Source of the DNA: CAZADA01 sp964568975
GTDB taxonomy: Bacteria > Pseudomonadota > Alphaproteobacteria > Caulobacterales > Maricaulaceae
Direction of reading: 5' to 3'
Length of the DNA stretch: 64,000 nt
NCBI GenBank assembly: GCA_964568975.1
Contig: CAZMSO010000008.1
Span: 1 to 64,000 of the forward strand
Below, in pieces: positions 24,478 to 34,059 of the stretch. The notes beneath the pieces are model-generated. The model was not told where the DNA came from, ran no database searches, and worked only from the letters and a program-made list of their open reading frames with translations. Made by a program: the position numbers and the translations under genes. Numbering within the stretch: position 1 is the stretch's first letter; every line of letters begins with the position of its first letter.

Positions 24478-25560
24478 ATGACGCGACACACAAGACGCAG
24501 ACGCCGCGTCGCCATGATCGGCGCGATGGCCGCGATGGCCGCGATGGCGGCGGGCTGCGGCGCGGGCGAAGACGCCGATGCGCCGACGGAGGTCGCTGAG
24601 GATAGCGCCCAGCGGGTGATCACGCTTGGGGCGTCGGATTACTTTCCTAATGTCGGCGGGGATGTCCGCGCGCTCGCGTTTTTGCCTCACCCAACGCCCT
24701 GGCGCGGACGGGTTTTGGCGGCGTTCGCGACCGAGGGCGGCGGCGCTCTTGCGCTGATCAATGTGGCCGCGGGTGACGTTGCGTTAGCGCCCTTTGCGCG
24801 CGCGGAGGCGCTGGTGACGGCGCCGGCGTTTGAGCTGCGCGGCTCGCCTGCACCGCTGGTGCTGGCGGCCGGCGGCGCGCTGGAGCAGGTCACTGTGTCG
24901 CTTTACATTGAGCAAGCGCCGGATTTGGCGGCGCTGGTCGACGCTGAGCCTGGCGCGCCGGAGCAGCCGGGGGTGTCGACGGCGCGGCTCGCGCCAGTGC
25001 CGACGGAGCCGATCGCCCCGGACCTCGACATAGAGCGGATTTGTCCGCTGCGCGCCACCAACGCTTTAGTGGAGTTCATTGTCGTTGATCCGGCCTATGC
25101 GGAGGTGTGGCGGCTGCGCGATGTTGGCGGCGATGCGCTGGGGGCTGAGAAAGTGCGCGACGCGCCGGAGGCGGCGGGCGCGGCGGCGTGCGCGCCCCGC
25201 AGCGGCGGGCGCGCGGTGACTTTGGACGCCAATGGCCAGTTAAACGACGGCCCGAGCCTGGCCGCGCTCGCTGTGACGCCGTTGAACGACGGCTTTGGCG
25301 GTGAGGCGGTGCTTGGCGCGCGCGCGACGCCGAGCGGGGATTTAATCGCGTTGGACCCTGACAGCGCGGATGTGTTGGCGCTGGCGCGCATCGAGGCGCA
25401 GCTCAACACGGCGGCGGTCGGCGCCGCGGATGTCCTCGCGGCGTCGACCGCGAATTTCGGCGGCAGCTACAATCAAGGCGCGCTGGTGGTGGCGGAAGGT
25501 CCCGCGTTGAGCGTCATCGCGCTCGACACCGTGGTGGACGCCTTAGCGGCTGCGCCATAA
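24478..25560 (+). CDS. Uncharacterised secreted lipoprotein
   Basis: Protein of 360 residues with a very basic n-region (MTRHTRRRRR) and a signal core made of the repeat MAAMAAMAA, encoded by 9-bp repeats. A lipobox-like AAGC has Cys27; Ala at -3 is atypical, so lipidation is probable, not certain. The mature part has repeated hydrophobic beta-like runs (VRALAFLP, VLAAFAT, GALALINVAAGD, PLVLAAGG) suggesting a beta-propeller. I do not recognise the family. GGGGG precedes the ATG at 24478. The last 88 bp overlap the 3' end of ctaA on the other strand. Confidence 0.75.
   Translation: MTRHTRRRRRVAMIGAMAAMAAMAAGCGAGEDADAPTEVAEDSAQRVITLGASDYFPNVGGDVRALAFLPHPTPWRGRVLAAFATEGGGALALINVAAGDVALAPFARAEALVTAPAFELRGSPAPLVLAAGGALEQVTVSLYIEQAPDLAALVDAEPGAPEQPGVSTARLAPVPTEPIAPDLDIERICPLRATNALVEFIVVDPAYAEVWRLRDVGGDALGAEKVRDAPEAAGAAACAPRSGGRAVTLDANGQLNDGPSLAALAVTPLNDGFGGEAVLGARATPSGDLIALDPDSADVLALARIEAQLNTAAVGAADVLAASTANFGGSYNQGALVVAEGPALSVIALDTVVDALAAAP
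24514..24552. repeat. 9-bp tandem repeat in a signal-peptide coding region
   Basis: GCGATGGCC-type 9-mers are repeated at least three times and encode MAAMAAMAA in the lipoprotein signal core. Slippage here would change the hydrophobic core length in steps of three residues without shifting frame. Confidence 0.8.
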
Positions 25561-26603
25561 CGCGCCGCGACGCGGCTTTGGCGTGCGGCTGCGACGGCGA
25601 GGATGAACAACGCGACCGCCATGGCCTGATGCGCCGCGCTGAGGCTGAGCGGCGCGGCGTGCATAAGCGTCGCTACACCGAGGGCCGCTTGCGCGAGTGT
25701 GACCGCCCCTAGCGCGATGCTCACGCGCGACGCAATGCCTGCGCGCCACGCCGCGGCGGCGAAGCTCACCGCGCCAAGCGCGACAAGGTAGCCGCCAAAT
25801 CGGTGATGGAGCTGGACGCTCGCCCGGTTTTCCAACGCGTCACGCCACCACGGCTCAAGCGCGCCGTAATCGGCGGGGATGATCGCACCATCCATCAGCG
25901 GCCAATCCGTATAAATCCGCCCGGCGTCGAGGCCCGCGACGAAGGCGCCCAGAATGATTTGGAGGAAAACGCCCGCCCCCAGCGCCGTGGCGGCGATGGC
26001 GATCGCGTCGCCTCCCCAGCCGCGGCGCTGGGGGCGATCATCCACGACGTCCAGCAGCGTCCACACCAACGCCGCCAACAGCAAGAACGCCATGCCCAAA
26101 TGCACCGCGAGCCGGTAATGGCTCACATCCACGCGCTCAGTCAGGCCGCTGGCGACCATCCACCAGCCGATCGCGCCTTGCAGCCCGCCGAAGACGAGCA
26201 ATCCGACAAATCGGCCACGCAAACGCCTCGGCAGCCGCCCTGCGAGCCAAAACCCCACTAAAGGCGCGGCGTAGACCAAGCCGATCACGCGTCCAAGCTG
26301 GCGGTGCCCCCACTCCCACCAATAAATCACTTTGAAGTCGGCCAGCGCCATGCCGCGATTTTGCAGCTGATACTCCGGGATCGCTTGGTATTTCGCAAAG
26401 GCCTCCCGCCAGGCCGCCTCGCTCATGGGCGGCGCAGCGCCCGTAATCGGCTTCCACTCCGTAATGGAGAGCCCAGAATCCGTTAACCGCGTCAGCCCGC
26501 CGACCACAATCATCACGCACACGAGCGCGGCCACGACCACAAGCCACGCCGCAAGGGCGTTTCGGGTGTCGCACGGGGCGTTGGCGTTACGCGTCATCGT
26601 CAT
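25473..26603 (-). CDS. ctaA: Heme A synthase (COX15/CtaA)
   Basis: Membrane enzyme oxidising heme O to heme A for cytochrome aa3 oxidase; 376 residues with about eight transmembrane segments. COX15-type motifs: VGGLTRLTDSGLSITEWKPITGAAPP, EFYWWEWGHRQLGR-like FKVIYWWEWGHRQLGR, QGAIGWWMVASGL, HLGMAFLL, YTDWPLMDG, QLHHRFGGYL and SAAHQAMAV with the heme-ligand histidines. ATG 26603 or 26597 can start it; GAGG lies about 12 bases before 26603. Its 3' end overlaps the convergent lipoprotein gene by 88 bp. No other cytochrome-oxidase genes are near. Confidence 0.94.
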   Translation of the reverse strand: MTMTRNANAPCDTRNALAAWLVVVAALVCVMIVVGGLTRLTDSGLSITEWKPITGAAPPMSEAAWREAFAKYQAIPEYQLQNRGMALADFKVIYWWEWGHRQLGRVIGLVYAAPLVGFWLAGRLPRRLRGRFVGLLVFGGLQGAIGWWMVASGLTERVDVSHYRLAVHLGMAFLLLAALVWTLLDVVDDRPQRRGWGGDAIAIAATALGAGVFLQIILGAFVAGLDAGRIYTDWPLMDGAIIPADYGALEPWWRDALENRASVQLHHRFGGYLVALGAVSFAAAAWRAGIASRVSIALGAVTLAQAALGVATLMHAAPLSLSAAHQAMAVALFILAVAAARQSRVAARYGAAAKASTTVSSAMTLNAGPSATTSAP

Positions 26604-26752
26604 TGTCGCGGCCTCACTGCATTCACGTCTTCGCGCAGGACGACGCTGCGCTTAGACACGTAGACGCCGCCGCGTCCGGCTCAAGGCGGCGGCCGCGCGA
26701 TCCTCGCACCGCGATCGGTCGCGCGCGGGTCACGCAAGCAGTGGGGATGACA

Positions 26753-27358
26753 ATGCAGGGCCTTATCAGCATGGTGCTGTCCACCGTGGCGATCGCGGTT
26801 TCGGGCTTCACGACCTACATCCAGTTCCTCAATGAACGCTACACGCTCAGCGCCGCCGTGGCCGACGTCAACGCGAGCGTCAGCACGGGCAGCTATCGCT
26901 CCGGCGATGTCGCGACGCGCACCTTTCGCTATTTTGTGGAGCCGAGGCTGATCCTTTCCAACCGCGGCACGCGCTCGCTGATTTACACCGGCGCACGGCT
27001 GGTGAAGTCGAGCGAGGCTGAGCGGTGCGTGGCGAGCGAGGCCGTCTACCAACCCTACAGCGCGCCGGACATGACCATCATCGCTGATGACACGGTGCAA
27101 ATGGTCAATTTCGGCTTCAACCTCGACACTGTGGAGGCGGATCTCAATCACGCCGAGCCGCCGGCGGCGTTCGACGCGTTGTGGTGTCTGCAAATGACGG
27201 TGTTTGATCACCGCGGTCGCCGGTTAGAGCCGCTGTTTCCGCTGGCCGACATCGCCACGCAATTCGTGGAGAGCGAGGATGGCGACGGTCCCGTCAGCCG
27301 TCTCACGGTGGATTTCCCCCGCGAGCCCCAAGCGATCGCCGACAGCGGTTTTTTCTAA
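26753..27358 (+). CDS. Hypothetical membrane-anchored protein
   Basis: About 200 residues: one N-terminal transmembrane helix (LISMVLSTVAIAVSGFTTYIQFL) followed by a soluble region rich in beta-type alternation. Two conserved-looking Cys are present (one in ERCVASE, one in LWCLQM). I do not recognise a family. ATG 26753 has GGGG 6 bases upstream; ATG 26747 is a close alternative, and the open frame upstream to 26603 looks random. It is divergent from ctaA and co-directional with the small DUF2842 gene. Confidence 0.7.
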   Translation: MQGLISMVLSTVAIAVSGFTTYIQFLNERYTLSAAVADVNASVSTGSYRSGDVATRTFRYFVEPRLILSNRGTRSLIYTGARLVKSSEAERCVASEAVYQPYSAPDMTIIADDTVQMVNFGFNLDTVEADLNHAEPPAAFDALWCLQMTVFDHRGRRLEPLFPLADIATQFVESEDGDGPVSRLTVDFPREPQAIADSGFF

Positions 27359-27365
27359 GACGCGC

Positions 27366-27386
27366 GCGGGCCGCCGCGAGGCCCGC
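27366..27386 (+). terminator. Weak terminator-like hairpin
   Basis: GCGGGCC (27366-27372) pairs with GGCCCGC (27380-27386) over a 7-base loop, 8 bases after the upstream stop. Only CCTT follows, so this is a low-confidence call. Confidence 0.3.
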
Positions 27387-27453
27387 CCTTGGCGCGCGCG
27401 GGCGACGCGCCATGTGTCGTCGATGATGCTGATGGTGACGCAGGGAGATGGCG

Positions 27454-27678
27454 ATGACCGCGCGAACACGCAAAGCGATCGGGGGCGCGGGCCTTGTGGC
27501 GTATTTGCTCGCTTACATTATGGCGGCGGTGACCCTGGCTGACCGTGTGCCGTTCACGCCCTTGGCCCAGCTGGCCTATTTCGTCGTCGCCGGCGTGGCG
27601 TGGGTGGCGCCGCTGAAGCCGGTGCTCACGTGGATGATGCGCCCAGATCCCACGCCCGGCGGCGCGTCCAACGCATAG
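27454..27678 (+). CDS. DUF2842 family small membrane protein
   Basis: 74 residues with two transmembrane segments: GLVAYLLAYIMAAVTLA and LAQLAYFVVAGVAWVAPL. The N terminus MTARTRKAIG and the motif VAGVAWVAPLKPVLTWM match DUF2842, a short alphaproteobacterial family of unknown function. ATG 27454 is chosen because GGGAG lies 6 bases upstream; ATG 27448 would abut it. It converges on gltB with only 17 bases between. Confidence 0.78.
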   Translation: MTARTRKAIGGAGLVAYLLAYIMAAVTLADRVPFTPLAQLAYFVVAGVAWVAPLKPVLTWMMRPDPTPGGASNA

Positions 27679-27695
27679 CCCGCCGCGACGTCACA

Positions 27696-30600
27696 TCACT
27701 CTGCAGCCGCGCGGGGTGCGGCGCTGGGATCGTCGGGACTTGGTGCGAAATACGTGCGCGGATCATGGGCGTCAGCGGCGCGCTCATCGGGGATAACCTG
27801 CGTGATGTGCGCGCGCTCACTCGCCCACTCCGCCGCCAACGCCGCCGCGCGCGGGGAGCCTGTGGCTTCGGCGTGGGCGTGCAGAAGCGCCAACACCCGC
27901 TCGGCCCACGCGTCGGAGGCAAGCGGCGCCGCACTGACGGACCCGGGATTGATCGCTTGGGCGAGCTGGCCGTGGGGATCATAGACATACGCAACCCCCC
28001 CCGTCATGCCCGCCGCGAAATTGTCGCCGACGGGGCCGAGGATCAACGCCTCGCCGCCAGTCATGTATTCGCACCCATTCGCGCCGCAGCCCTCCACCAC
28101 CGCACACGCGCCGGAATTGCGCACCGCGAAGCGCTCGCCCGCGCGGCCCGCCGCGAAGAGCCGGCCCGCCGTCGCGCCATAAAGGGCGGTGTTGCCGATG
28201 ATGGCGTCCTGACCGCCGGCCCCGGGCGGCGGGCGCACAATGATCGTGGCGCCGGAGAGGCCTTTGCCGACATAGTCATTCGCGTCGCCGGTAACGTCTA
28301 ACGTCAGGCCGCGCGCGGAAAACGCGCCCAAAGACTGGCCCGCTGAGCCGCGCAGGCGCACTGTCAAACGCCCCTCCGGCGCGCCATCGGGTCCGAAACG
28401 GCGCACAATCGCTGACGACGCCCGCGCGCCGACGGCGCGATGGGAGTTGCGCACAGTGTAGGACAAATCCGCCTTCGCGCCCCGGGCGAAAAACCCCGGC
28501 GCGTCCTCCAGCATGGCCGCGTCCAAGGTGTCGGCGACGGGATTGCGCGGCGGTTGCGCCGGGCGCGCGACGGGCTGGCCGTATGGGCCGGCTTGCACAA
28601 GGATGGGGTTGAGGTCGAGGTCGTCGAGATGGGCCGCGCCCCGGCGCACTTGCTCCAGCAAATCCGCACGCCCGATAATGTCGTCCAACCGCGCGACGCC
28701 AAGCGCCGCGAGGTGACGGCGCACATCCTCCGCCAAAAACGTCATCAGCCGCACCACATGGGTCGGATCGCCGCCAAAGCGCGCGCGCAACGCCGGATCT
28801 TGGGTGCACACGCCGACCGGACAGGTGTTGGAATGGCATTGGCGCACGACCAGGCAGCCCATCGCCACCAGCGCCATGGTGCCGACGCCGAACTCCTCCG
28901 CGCCAAGCATGGCTGCAATGATCACGTCGCGGCCCGTGCGCAACCCCCCATCCACGCGCAGCGTCACCCGCCCGCGCAGCCCATTGAGCGTGAGGGTCTG
29001 GTGAGCCTCCGCGAGACCCATTTCCCACGGCAGCCCTGCGAACTTGATCGAGGTCTGAGGGCTTGCGCCTGTGCCGCCATTGTGGCCCGAGATCAGGATC
29101 GTGTCAGCTTGAGCCTTCGCGACGCCCGCAGCGATGGTGCCGACGCCCGCGCCGGCGACGAGCTTAACCCCGACGCGTGCGTCGGGATTGGCCTGCTTGA
29201 GGTCGTAAATGAGCTGGGCGAGATCCTCGATGGAGTAAATGTCGTGGTGGGGCGGCGGTGAAATCAGCGTCACCCCCGGCGTCGCGTGGCGCAGCCGCGC
29301 AATATAGCCGTCGACTTTAAAGCCCGGCAGCTGGCCGCCCTCGCCCGGCTTGGCGCCTTGGGCGATCTTAATCTCAATTTCGCGGCATTGGTTGAGGTAT
29401 TGCGCGGTGACGCCGAACCGGCCGGAGGCGACTTGCTTGACAGCGGAATTGGCGTCGTCGCCATCGGCGCGGGGCGCATAGCGGGCGGGATCTTCGCCGC
29501 CTTCGCCCGACACCGACCGCGCGCCAATGCGGTTCATGGCGATGTTGAGCGCTTCATGGGCCTCCGGCGACAACGCCCCCAAAGACATGCCTTGGGTGAG
29601 AAAGCGCGTGCGGATGGCGTTGGCGTTCTCCACCGCCTCCAGCGGCTTGGGCGCAGCCACAGGGCTGATCCCCATGAGATCGCGCAATTGCAGCGGCGCG
29701 TCGTGCTCACTGGCGGAATCACAGGCGGCGATGAAGCGCGCGAACGCCTCCCAATCATCATCACGCACGGCTTGTTGCAGATGCGCGACAATCTCGGCCT
29801 CAAACGCGTGGCGCTCACCACGCCGGCGCTGGCGGTAAAAGCCGCCCGTGGGCAAGATTGTGACGCCGTCGCGCCACGTTTCGCTGTGGATCTCGAGGGC
29901 TTTTTCCTCCAAGCCCGCCATGCCGATGCCCGACAGCCGGCTGGTGACACCGAGAAAATGCTCCGCCACAAGCGTGCGCGAGAGGCCGAGCGCTTCGAAA
30001 TTGCAGCCGCCGCGATACGCCGAGAGCACGGAAATGCCGAGCTTGGCCATGATTTTCAGAAGACCGGCCTCTAACGCGCCGGCAAAACGCGTCACCGCCT
30101 CCGTCACCGCCCGCGGATCGCCGCCGCGCTGCTCGACATGGGCCGCGATGGTGTCCTGGGCGAGATAAGGCGTGACGGTCGTGGCGCCGACGCCGAGCAG
30201 CACGGCCGCGTAGTGGGGATCCAAACACTCCGCCGCGCGCGCGTGCAGCGCGCAAAAGCCCCTCAGCCCACAATCCGTCAGATGCCGGTGGAGGCTGCCG
30301 ACCGCCAAGATCACGGGGATCGGCGCGCGGTCAGGTCCAACCCCCTCGTCCGTAATGACGAGATGCCCCAAGCCTTGCCGCACCGCCGCGGCGGCTTCAG
30401 TGCGCAAGCGATCAAGGGCTGCGGTGAGCGTCGCGCCGGACGCGTCGGCCTCTGCGGCGGCGAAGGTGGCGTCAAGGGTGACTGTCTCGTCCTTGAACCG
30501 TGCGGCCAAAGCGTCGGCCATACCCACTGTCAAGATTGGGCCCTCAAGCGTCGGCGCGTCGCGCTTGGGCCCGTCAGGGTTGAGCACGTCGCCGACAAAG

Positions 30601-32294
30601 CCCAAGCGCGTCTTTAAGCTCATCACCCGGTCTTCGCGCAGCGGGTCGATCGGCGGATTGGTCACTTGGGAGAAATTCTGGCGGAAGAAATGCGCCATTG
30701 GCCGCTTGAAGTGCGACAACACGGCCAAGGGCGTGTCGTCGCCCATAGAGCCCACCGCCTCGCGGCCGCCCTCAGCCATGGGGCGCAGAATAAGCTCCAC
30801 ATCCTCTAAGGTGAACCCGGCGGCTGTCTGACGGCGCGTGAGCTCGGCGTCGCTAAAGCGGCGCGTCTCCACGTCCTGAGCGATGTCTGCATCCAGCGCG
30901 CGCGCATGGGCGAGAACGTCGGCCGGCGCGGTCTCCGCCACCAGCCGCTCCATCACCTCCGCTGAACGGTAAAAACGCTTCTCCTGCAAGTCGACCGCGA
31001 TCATGCGGCCCGCTTCGACCGCGCCGCGCTCAATCACCGTGTTAGGATCCAGCGGACACATGCCCGTCTCAGAGCCCACCGCCACGACGCCGTCGCGGGT
31101 GAGCGCCCACCGCAGCGGGCGCAGGCCATTGCGGTCGAGGCCCGCCACCGCCCAGCGTCCGTCGCACGCCGCAATGGCCGCCGGCCCGTCCCAGGGCTCC
31201 ATCATCGCTGTGCAATATGCGTAGAGGTCGCGCCAATCCTGAGGGATCAGGCCTTGGCGCTTGGACCACGCCTCCGGCATCAACAGCGTTTTGGCCATGG
31301 GCGCGTCACGGCCTGCGCGCACCAGCAGCTCAAACACGTGATCAAGCGCTGAGGAGTCTGAGGAGCCCGGCTGGATCACCGGGCGCGCATCGTTCCCCTC
31401 CTCGCCGAGGGCGGAGAAATCCCACCGCTCCTCATGGGCGCGCATCCAATTCACATTGCCGCGCAAGGTGTTGATTTCACCATTGTGGGCGAGCGTGCGG
31501 AACGGTTGGGCTAACCGCCACTCCGGAAAGGTGTTCGTCGAATACCGCTGATGGAAAATCGCAAATGACGACACGAATTCCGGGCGCACCAGGTCAGGAT
31601 AAAAGTCGCCGATTTGTTCGGCGAGAAACATGCCCTTGTAGACAATGTCGCGCGCGCTCAACGAACAGGCGTAAAAGCCCGGCACGCCGGCGGTGAGGAT
31701 CCGCTGCTCGATCCGGCGGCGCACGAGATAAAGATCGCGCTCGACCGTCTCGCGATCGCGATCAGCGGCGTCAGTGAAAAGCACTTGCTCAATTTGAGGG
31801 CGCGCCGCCTCGGCCCGCGCGCCGATGACGCCCGGGTCCACCGGGACTTGCCGCCAGCCATAGAGGTAAAACCCAGCGCGCAGCACCTCCGCTTCGACAA
31901 TGGCGCGGGACGCGTCTTGGGCGGCCAAATCCGCGCGCGGCAGAAACAGCTGGCCCACCGCCACATCGCGCCCGTGATGGTCATGGCCCGTCTTTTCTAC
32001 AAACGCGCGAAAAAGCTCTTGGGGCAGGCTCAGCCGCAAGCCCGCGCCGTCGCCCGTCTTGCCGTCATCCGCGACTGCGCCGCGGTGCCACACCGCCCGC
32101 AAGGCCGCCAACGCCATATCGACGAGCGCGCGCGTCGGCTCCGCGTCAATGCGCGCCAGCAAGCCGACGCCGCAGGCGTCGCGCTCAAACTCACCACGAT
32201 AAAGCCCGTCGCGCGCTAAAGCGCGGCGCGCGGCGTGACGGCCCTCCTCCGCCTTCCAAGGCGCAGCGGGCGGTGACGCGACGCGGCCTCTCAC
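27696..32294 (-). CDS. gltB: Glutamate synthase large subunit
   Basis: Large subunit of NADPH-dependent GOGAT: glutamine + 2-oxoglutarate gives two glutamates. It has 1532 residues from a GTG overlapping the gltD stop as GTGA. Catalytic Cys41 (DACGVGLLARI) becomes the N terminus after propeptide removal. The class II amidotransferase domain follows (RYSTNTFPEWRLAQPFR, LAHNGEINTLRGN). The synthase domain has GEGGEDPARY, KPGEGGQLPG, SPPPHHDIYSIEDLAQLI and the 3Fe-4S cysteines in CHSNTCPVGVC. The C-terminal beta-helix is Gly-rich. Extending the frame into gltD is not supported. Confidence 0.96.
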   Translation of the reverse strand: MRGRVASPPAAPWKAEEGRHAARRALARDGLYRGEFERDACGVGLLARIDAEPTRALVDMALAALRAVWHRGAVADDGKTGDGAGLRLSLPQELFRAFVEKTGHDHHGRDVAVGQLFLPRADLAAQDASRAIVEAEVLRAGFYLYGWRQVPVDPGVIGARAEAARPQIEQVLFTDAADRDRETVERDLYLVRRRIEQRILTAGVPGFYACSLSARDIVYKGMFLAEQIGDFYPDLVRPEFVSSFAIFHQRYSTNTFPEWRLAQPFRTLAHNGEINTLRGNVNWMRAHEERWDFSALGEEGNDARPVIQPGSSDSSALDHVFELLVRAGRDAPMAKTLLMPEAWSKRQGLIPQDWRDLYAYCTAMMEPWDGPAAIAACDGRWAVAGLDRNGLRPLRWALTRDGVVAVGSETGMCPLDPNTVIERGAVEAGRMIAVDLQEKRFYRSAEVMERLVAETAPADVLAHARALDADIAQDVETRRFSDAELTRRQTAAGFTLEDVELILRPMAEGGREAVGSMGDDTPLAVLSHFKRPMAHFFRQNFSQVTNPPIDPLREDRVMSLKTRLGFVGDVLNPDGPKRDAPTLEGPILTVGMADALAARFKDETVTLDATFAAAEADASGATLTAALDRLRTEAAAAVRQGLGHLVITDEGVGPDRAPIPVILAVGSLHRHLTDCGLRGFCALHARAAECLDPHYAAVLLGVGATTVTPYLAQDTIAAHVEQRGGDPRAVTEAVTRFAGALEAGLLKIMAKLGISVLSAYRGGCNFEALGLSRTLVAEHFLGVTSRLSGIGMAGLEEKALEIHSETWRDGVTILPTGGFYRQRRRGERHAFEAEIVAHLQQAVRDDDWEAFARFIAACDSASEHDAPLQLRDLMGISPVAAPKPLEAVENANAIRTRFLTQGMSLGALSPEAHEALNIAMNRIGARSVSGEGGEDPARYAPRADGDDANSAVKQVASGRFGVTAQYLNQCREIEIKIAQGAKPGEGGQLPGFKVDGYIARLRHATPGVTLISPPPHHDIYSIEDLAQLIYDLKQANPDARVGVKLVAGAGVGTIAAGVAKAQADTILISGHNGGTGASPQTSIKFAGLPWEMGLAEAHQTLTLNGLRGRVTLRVDGGLRTGRDVIIAAMLGAEEFGVGTMALVAMGCLVVRQCHSNTCPVGVCTQDPALRARFGGDPTHVVRLMTFLAEDVRRHLAALGVARLDDIIGRADLLEQVRRGAAHLDDLDLNPILVQAGPYGQPVARPAQPPRNPVADTLDAAMLEDAPGFFARGAKADLSYTVRNSHRAVGARASSAIVRRFGPDGAPEGRLTVRLRGSAGQSLGAFSARGLTLDVTGDANDYVGKGLSGATIIVRPPPGAGGQDAIIGNTALYGATAGRLFAAGRAGERFAVRNSGACAVVEGCGANGCEYMTGGEALILGPVGDNFAAGMTGGVAYVYDPHGQLAQAINPGSVSAAPLASDAWAERVLALLHAHAEATGSPRAAALAAEWASERAHITQVIPDERAADAHDPRTYFAPSPDDPSAAPRAAAE

Positions 32295-33742
32295 TCGGCC
32301 GCCGCCGGCGCTAAACGCGGCGCGCGGGCCGCATCGCCCGCGCGGGCGCGGACATAAGCGTGCATGGCCGCCGCGGCGTCTTGGCCGTCGCGGATCGCCC
32401 ACACCACAAGGGACGCGCCGCGCACAGCGTCGCCCGCCGCGAACACGCCGGGAATGTCCGTCATCAGATCGCCGCCCGTGACGCGCACGCCGCCGCGGCG
32501 CGAGCGCGCAAGGCCCGGGGCGTTGAAGGTGGCGGCGGCGTCCTCGGGCTCAAAGCCCAGGGCCTGGATGACCAAATCCGCCTCCATCGCGAAATCCCCG
32601 CCTGGCGCTTCTTCCGGCGCTTGGCGGCCGCTGGCGTCCGGCGCGCCCAGGCGCATGCGCGCCGCGCGCACAGCCAGGGCGTCAGGCGTGTGCGCGATCG
32701 CTTTGGGCTGAGCAAGCCATTCAAACGCGACGCCTTCAGCTTCGGCGTGCCCGACCTCCCGGCGCGATCCCGGCATGTTCTCCCGGTCCCGGCGATACAG
32801 ACACGTCACAGACGCCGCGCCTTGGCGCACGGCGGTGCGCACGCAATCCATAGCCGTGTCGCCGCCGCCAATGACGATGACGCGCTGGTCGCGCGCCGAC
32901 AAACGGGCGTCGAGAGCGGGATCTAAAACATCGCCGAAGCTGCGCCGGTTCGAGGCCGTCAGAAAATCGAGGGCCGCGATCGCGCGCTCGCCTGCATCCA
33001 CCGGGCACGTCAGCGCGCGCGCGGCGTAGGCGCCCGTCGCAATCAGCACCGCATCGTGGCGCGCTTGCAGCCAGGCCAGGTCCGCGTCGCGCCCCACTTC
33101 GAAATTCAGCCGGAACACGACCCCCGCCGCGGCGAGGCGCGCCACCCGCCGCTCAACGACCGACTTTTCAAGCTTGAAGCTGGGAATGCCATAGGTCAGG
33201 AGACCGCCGGCGCGGTCATGCCGGTCATAGACCGTCACCTCATACCCGCGCTCGCGCAGCCGCTCCGCCGCCGCAAGACCCGCAGGCCCCGCGCCGACCA
33301 CGCCCATGGAGCCTGCGCCGTCGGAGCCCACCGTAAGCGGCGCCACCCAGTCATTCGCCCAAGCGGTTTCAGTGATCCACGTCTCCACCGCGCCAATGGT
33401 CACCGCGCCATGGCCCGATTGCTCAATGACGCAGGCCTGCTCGCACAAGCGGTCCTGGGGACAGATGCGCCCACATACTTCCGGCATCGCGTTCGTGCGC
33501 GCCGACACCGCATACGCTTCTTGCATGCGGCCTTCCGCTGCGAGCATCAGCCAATCGGGGATGTCATTGCCCAGCGGACAGCCCGACTGACAAAACGGCA
33601 CGCCGCATTGAGAGCAGCGCGCCGCCTGCGCCGCCCCGGCCTCCGCCGCGAAGCCCCGGTAAATCTCATCGAAGTCGCCGGTGCGCTCGGCCACGGAGCG
33701 CAAGGACGGCCGCTTCGGGTCAGTGGAGACAAAGTTCAGCAT
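32291..33742 (-). CDS. gltD: Glutamate synthase small subunit
   Basis: FAD and NADPH-binding small subunit that feeds electrons to GltB; 483 residues. N-terminal cysteines C43, C46, C51, C55 and C90, C94, C100, C104 match the two 4Fe-4S clusters. Rossmann motifs are VVGAGPAGLAAAERL (FAD) and VIVIGGGDTAMDCVRTA (NADPH), with GVFAAGDAVRGASLVVWAI at the C terminus. ATG 33742 gives MLNFVSTDPKR; the frame upstream to 33895 looks random. gltD precedes gltB and overlaps it by 4 bases. Confidence 0.95.
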   Translation of the reverse strand: MLNFVSTDPKRPSLRSVAERTGDFDEIYRGFAAEAGAAQAARCSQCGVPFCQSGCPLGNDIPDWLMLAAEGRMQEAYAVSARTNAMPEVCGRICPQDRLCEQACVIEQSGHGAVTIGAVETWITETAWANDWVAPLTVGSDGAGSMGVVGAGPAGLAAAERLRERGYEVTVYDRHDRAGGLLTYGIPSFKLEKSVVERRVARLAAAGVVFRLNFEVGRDADLAWLQARHDAVLIATGAYAARALTCPVDAGERAIAALDFLTASNRRSFGDVLDPALDARLSARDQRVIVIGGGDTAMDCVRTAVRQGAASVTCLYRRDRENMPGSRREVGHAEAEGVAFEWLAQPKAIAHTPDALAVRAARMRLGAPDASGRQAPEEAPGGDFAMEADLVIQALGFEPEDAAATFNAPGLARSRRGGVRVTGGDLMTDIPGVFAAGDAVRGASLVVWAIRDGQDAAAAMHAYVRARAGDAARAPRLAPAAAE

Positions 33743-34059
33743 AGGCCCGCCCGGTTCATCACGTCGCGCCGCCCAGCGGCGGACGCACGCGCTGTGCGCC
33801 CGGCGTGTTTTGGCTGGGCGCGCGCTGTGTGGGTCGCGCGCTGCTTCGAGCGCGCTGCTGCAGTGCGGCGTCACGGCTGAGCAGGTCATACCCACGCGTC
33901 ACGCTTTGCGACGTCCACACGACTGCAACCCTTCCCGATCTCGGCCCCCGACGCAAGATTTCTCCGACACCCGCTGCGTCAAGCCCGCGATCGTCCTTGG
34001 CCGTGTGCGGCGCAAAACGTCCCGCAGCCGCGATGGAGCCGCAACGGCGCGTGGGCGCG
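33743..34059. other. Intergenic region upstream of gltD
   Basis: 317 bases between pgl and gltD. I see no gene. It holds a possible gltD promoter (33955-33982) and a long 5' leader of about 205 bases. No riboswitch or attenuator motif is recognised. Confidence 0.5.
33955..33982 (-). promoter_or_regulatory. Possible gltDB promoter
   Basis: On the minus strand TTGACG (33977-33982) and AATCTT (33955-33960) are spaced by 16 bases. The -35 is good and the -10 weak. Confidence 0.3.

Noticed and set aside
32295..32402. Extended N terminus for GltB
   Set aside because: The extra 36 residues lie inside gltD and are Arg/Gly-rich noise; the GTG overlap start fits the coupling pattern.
33743..34059. 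Small gene upstream of gltD
   Set aside because: Open frames exist but none has a plausible ribosome binding site or protein-like composition.
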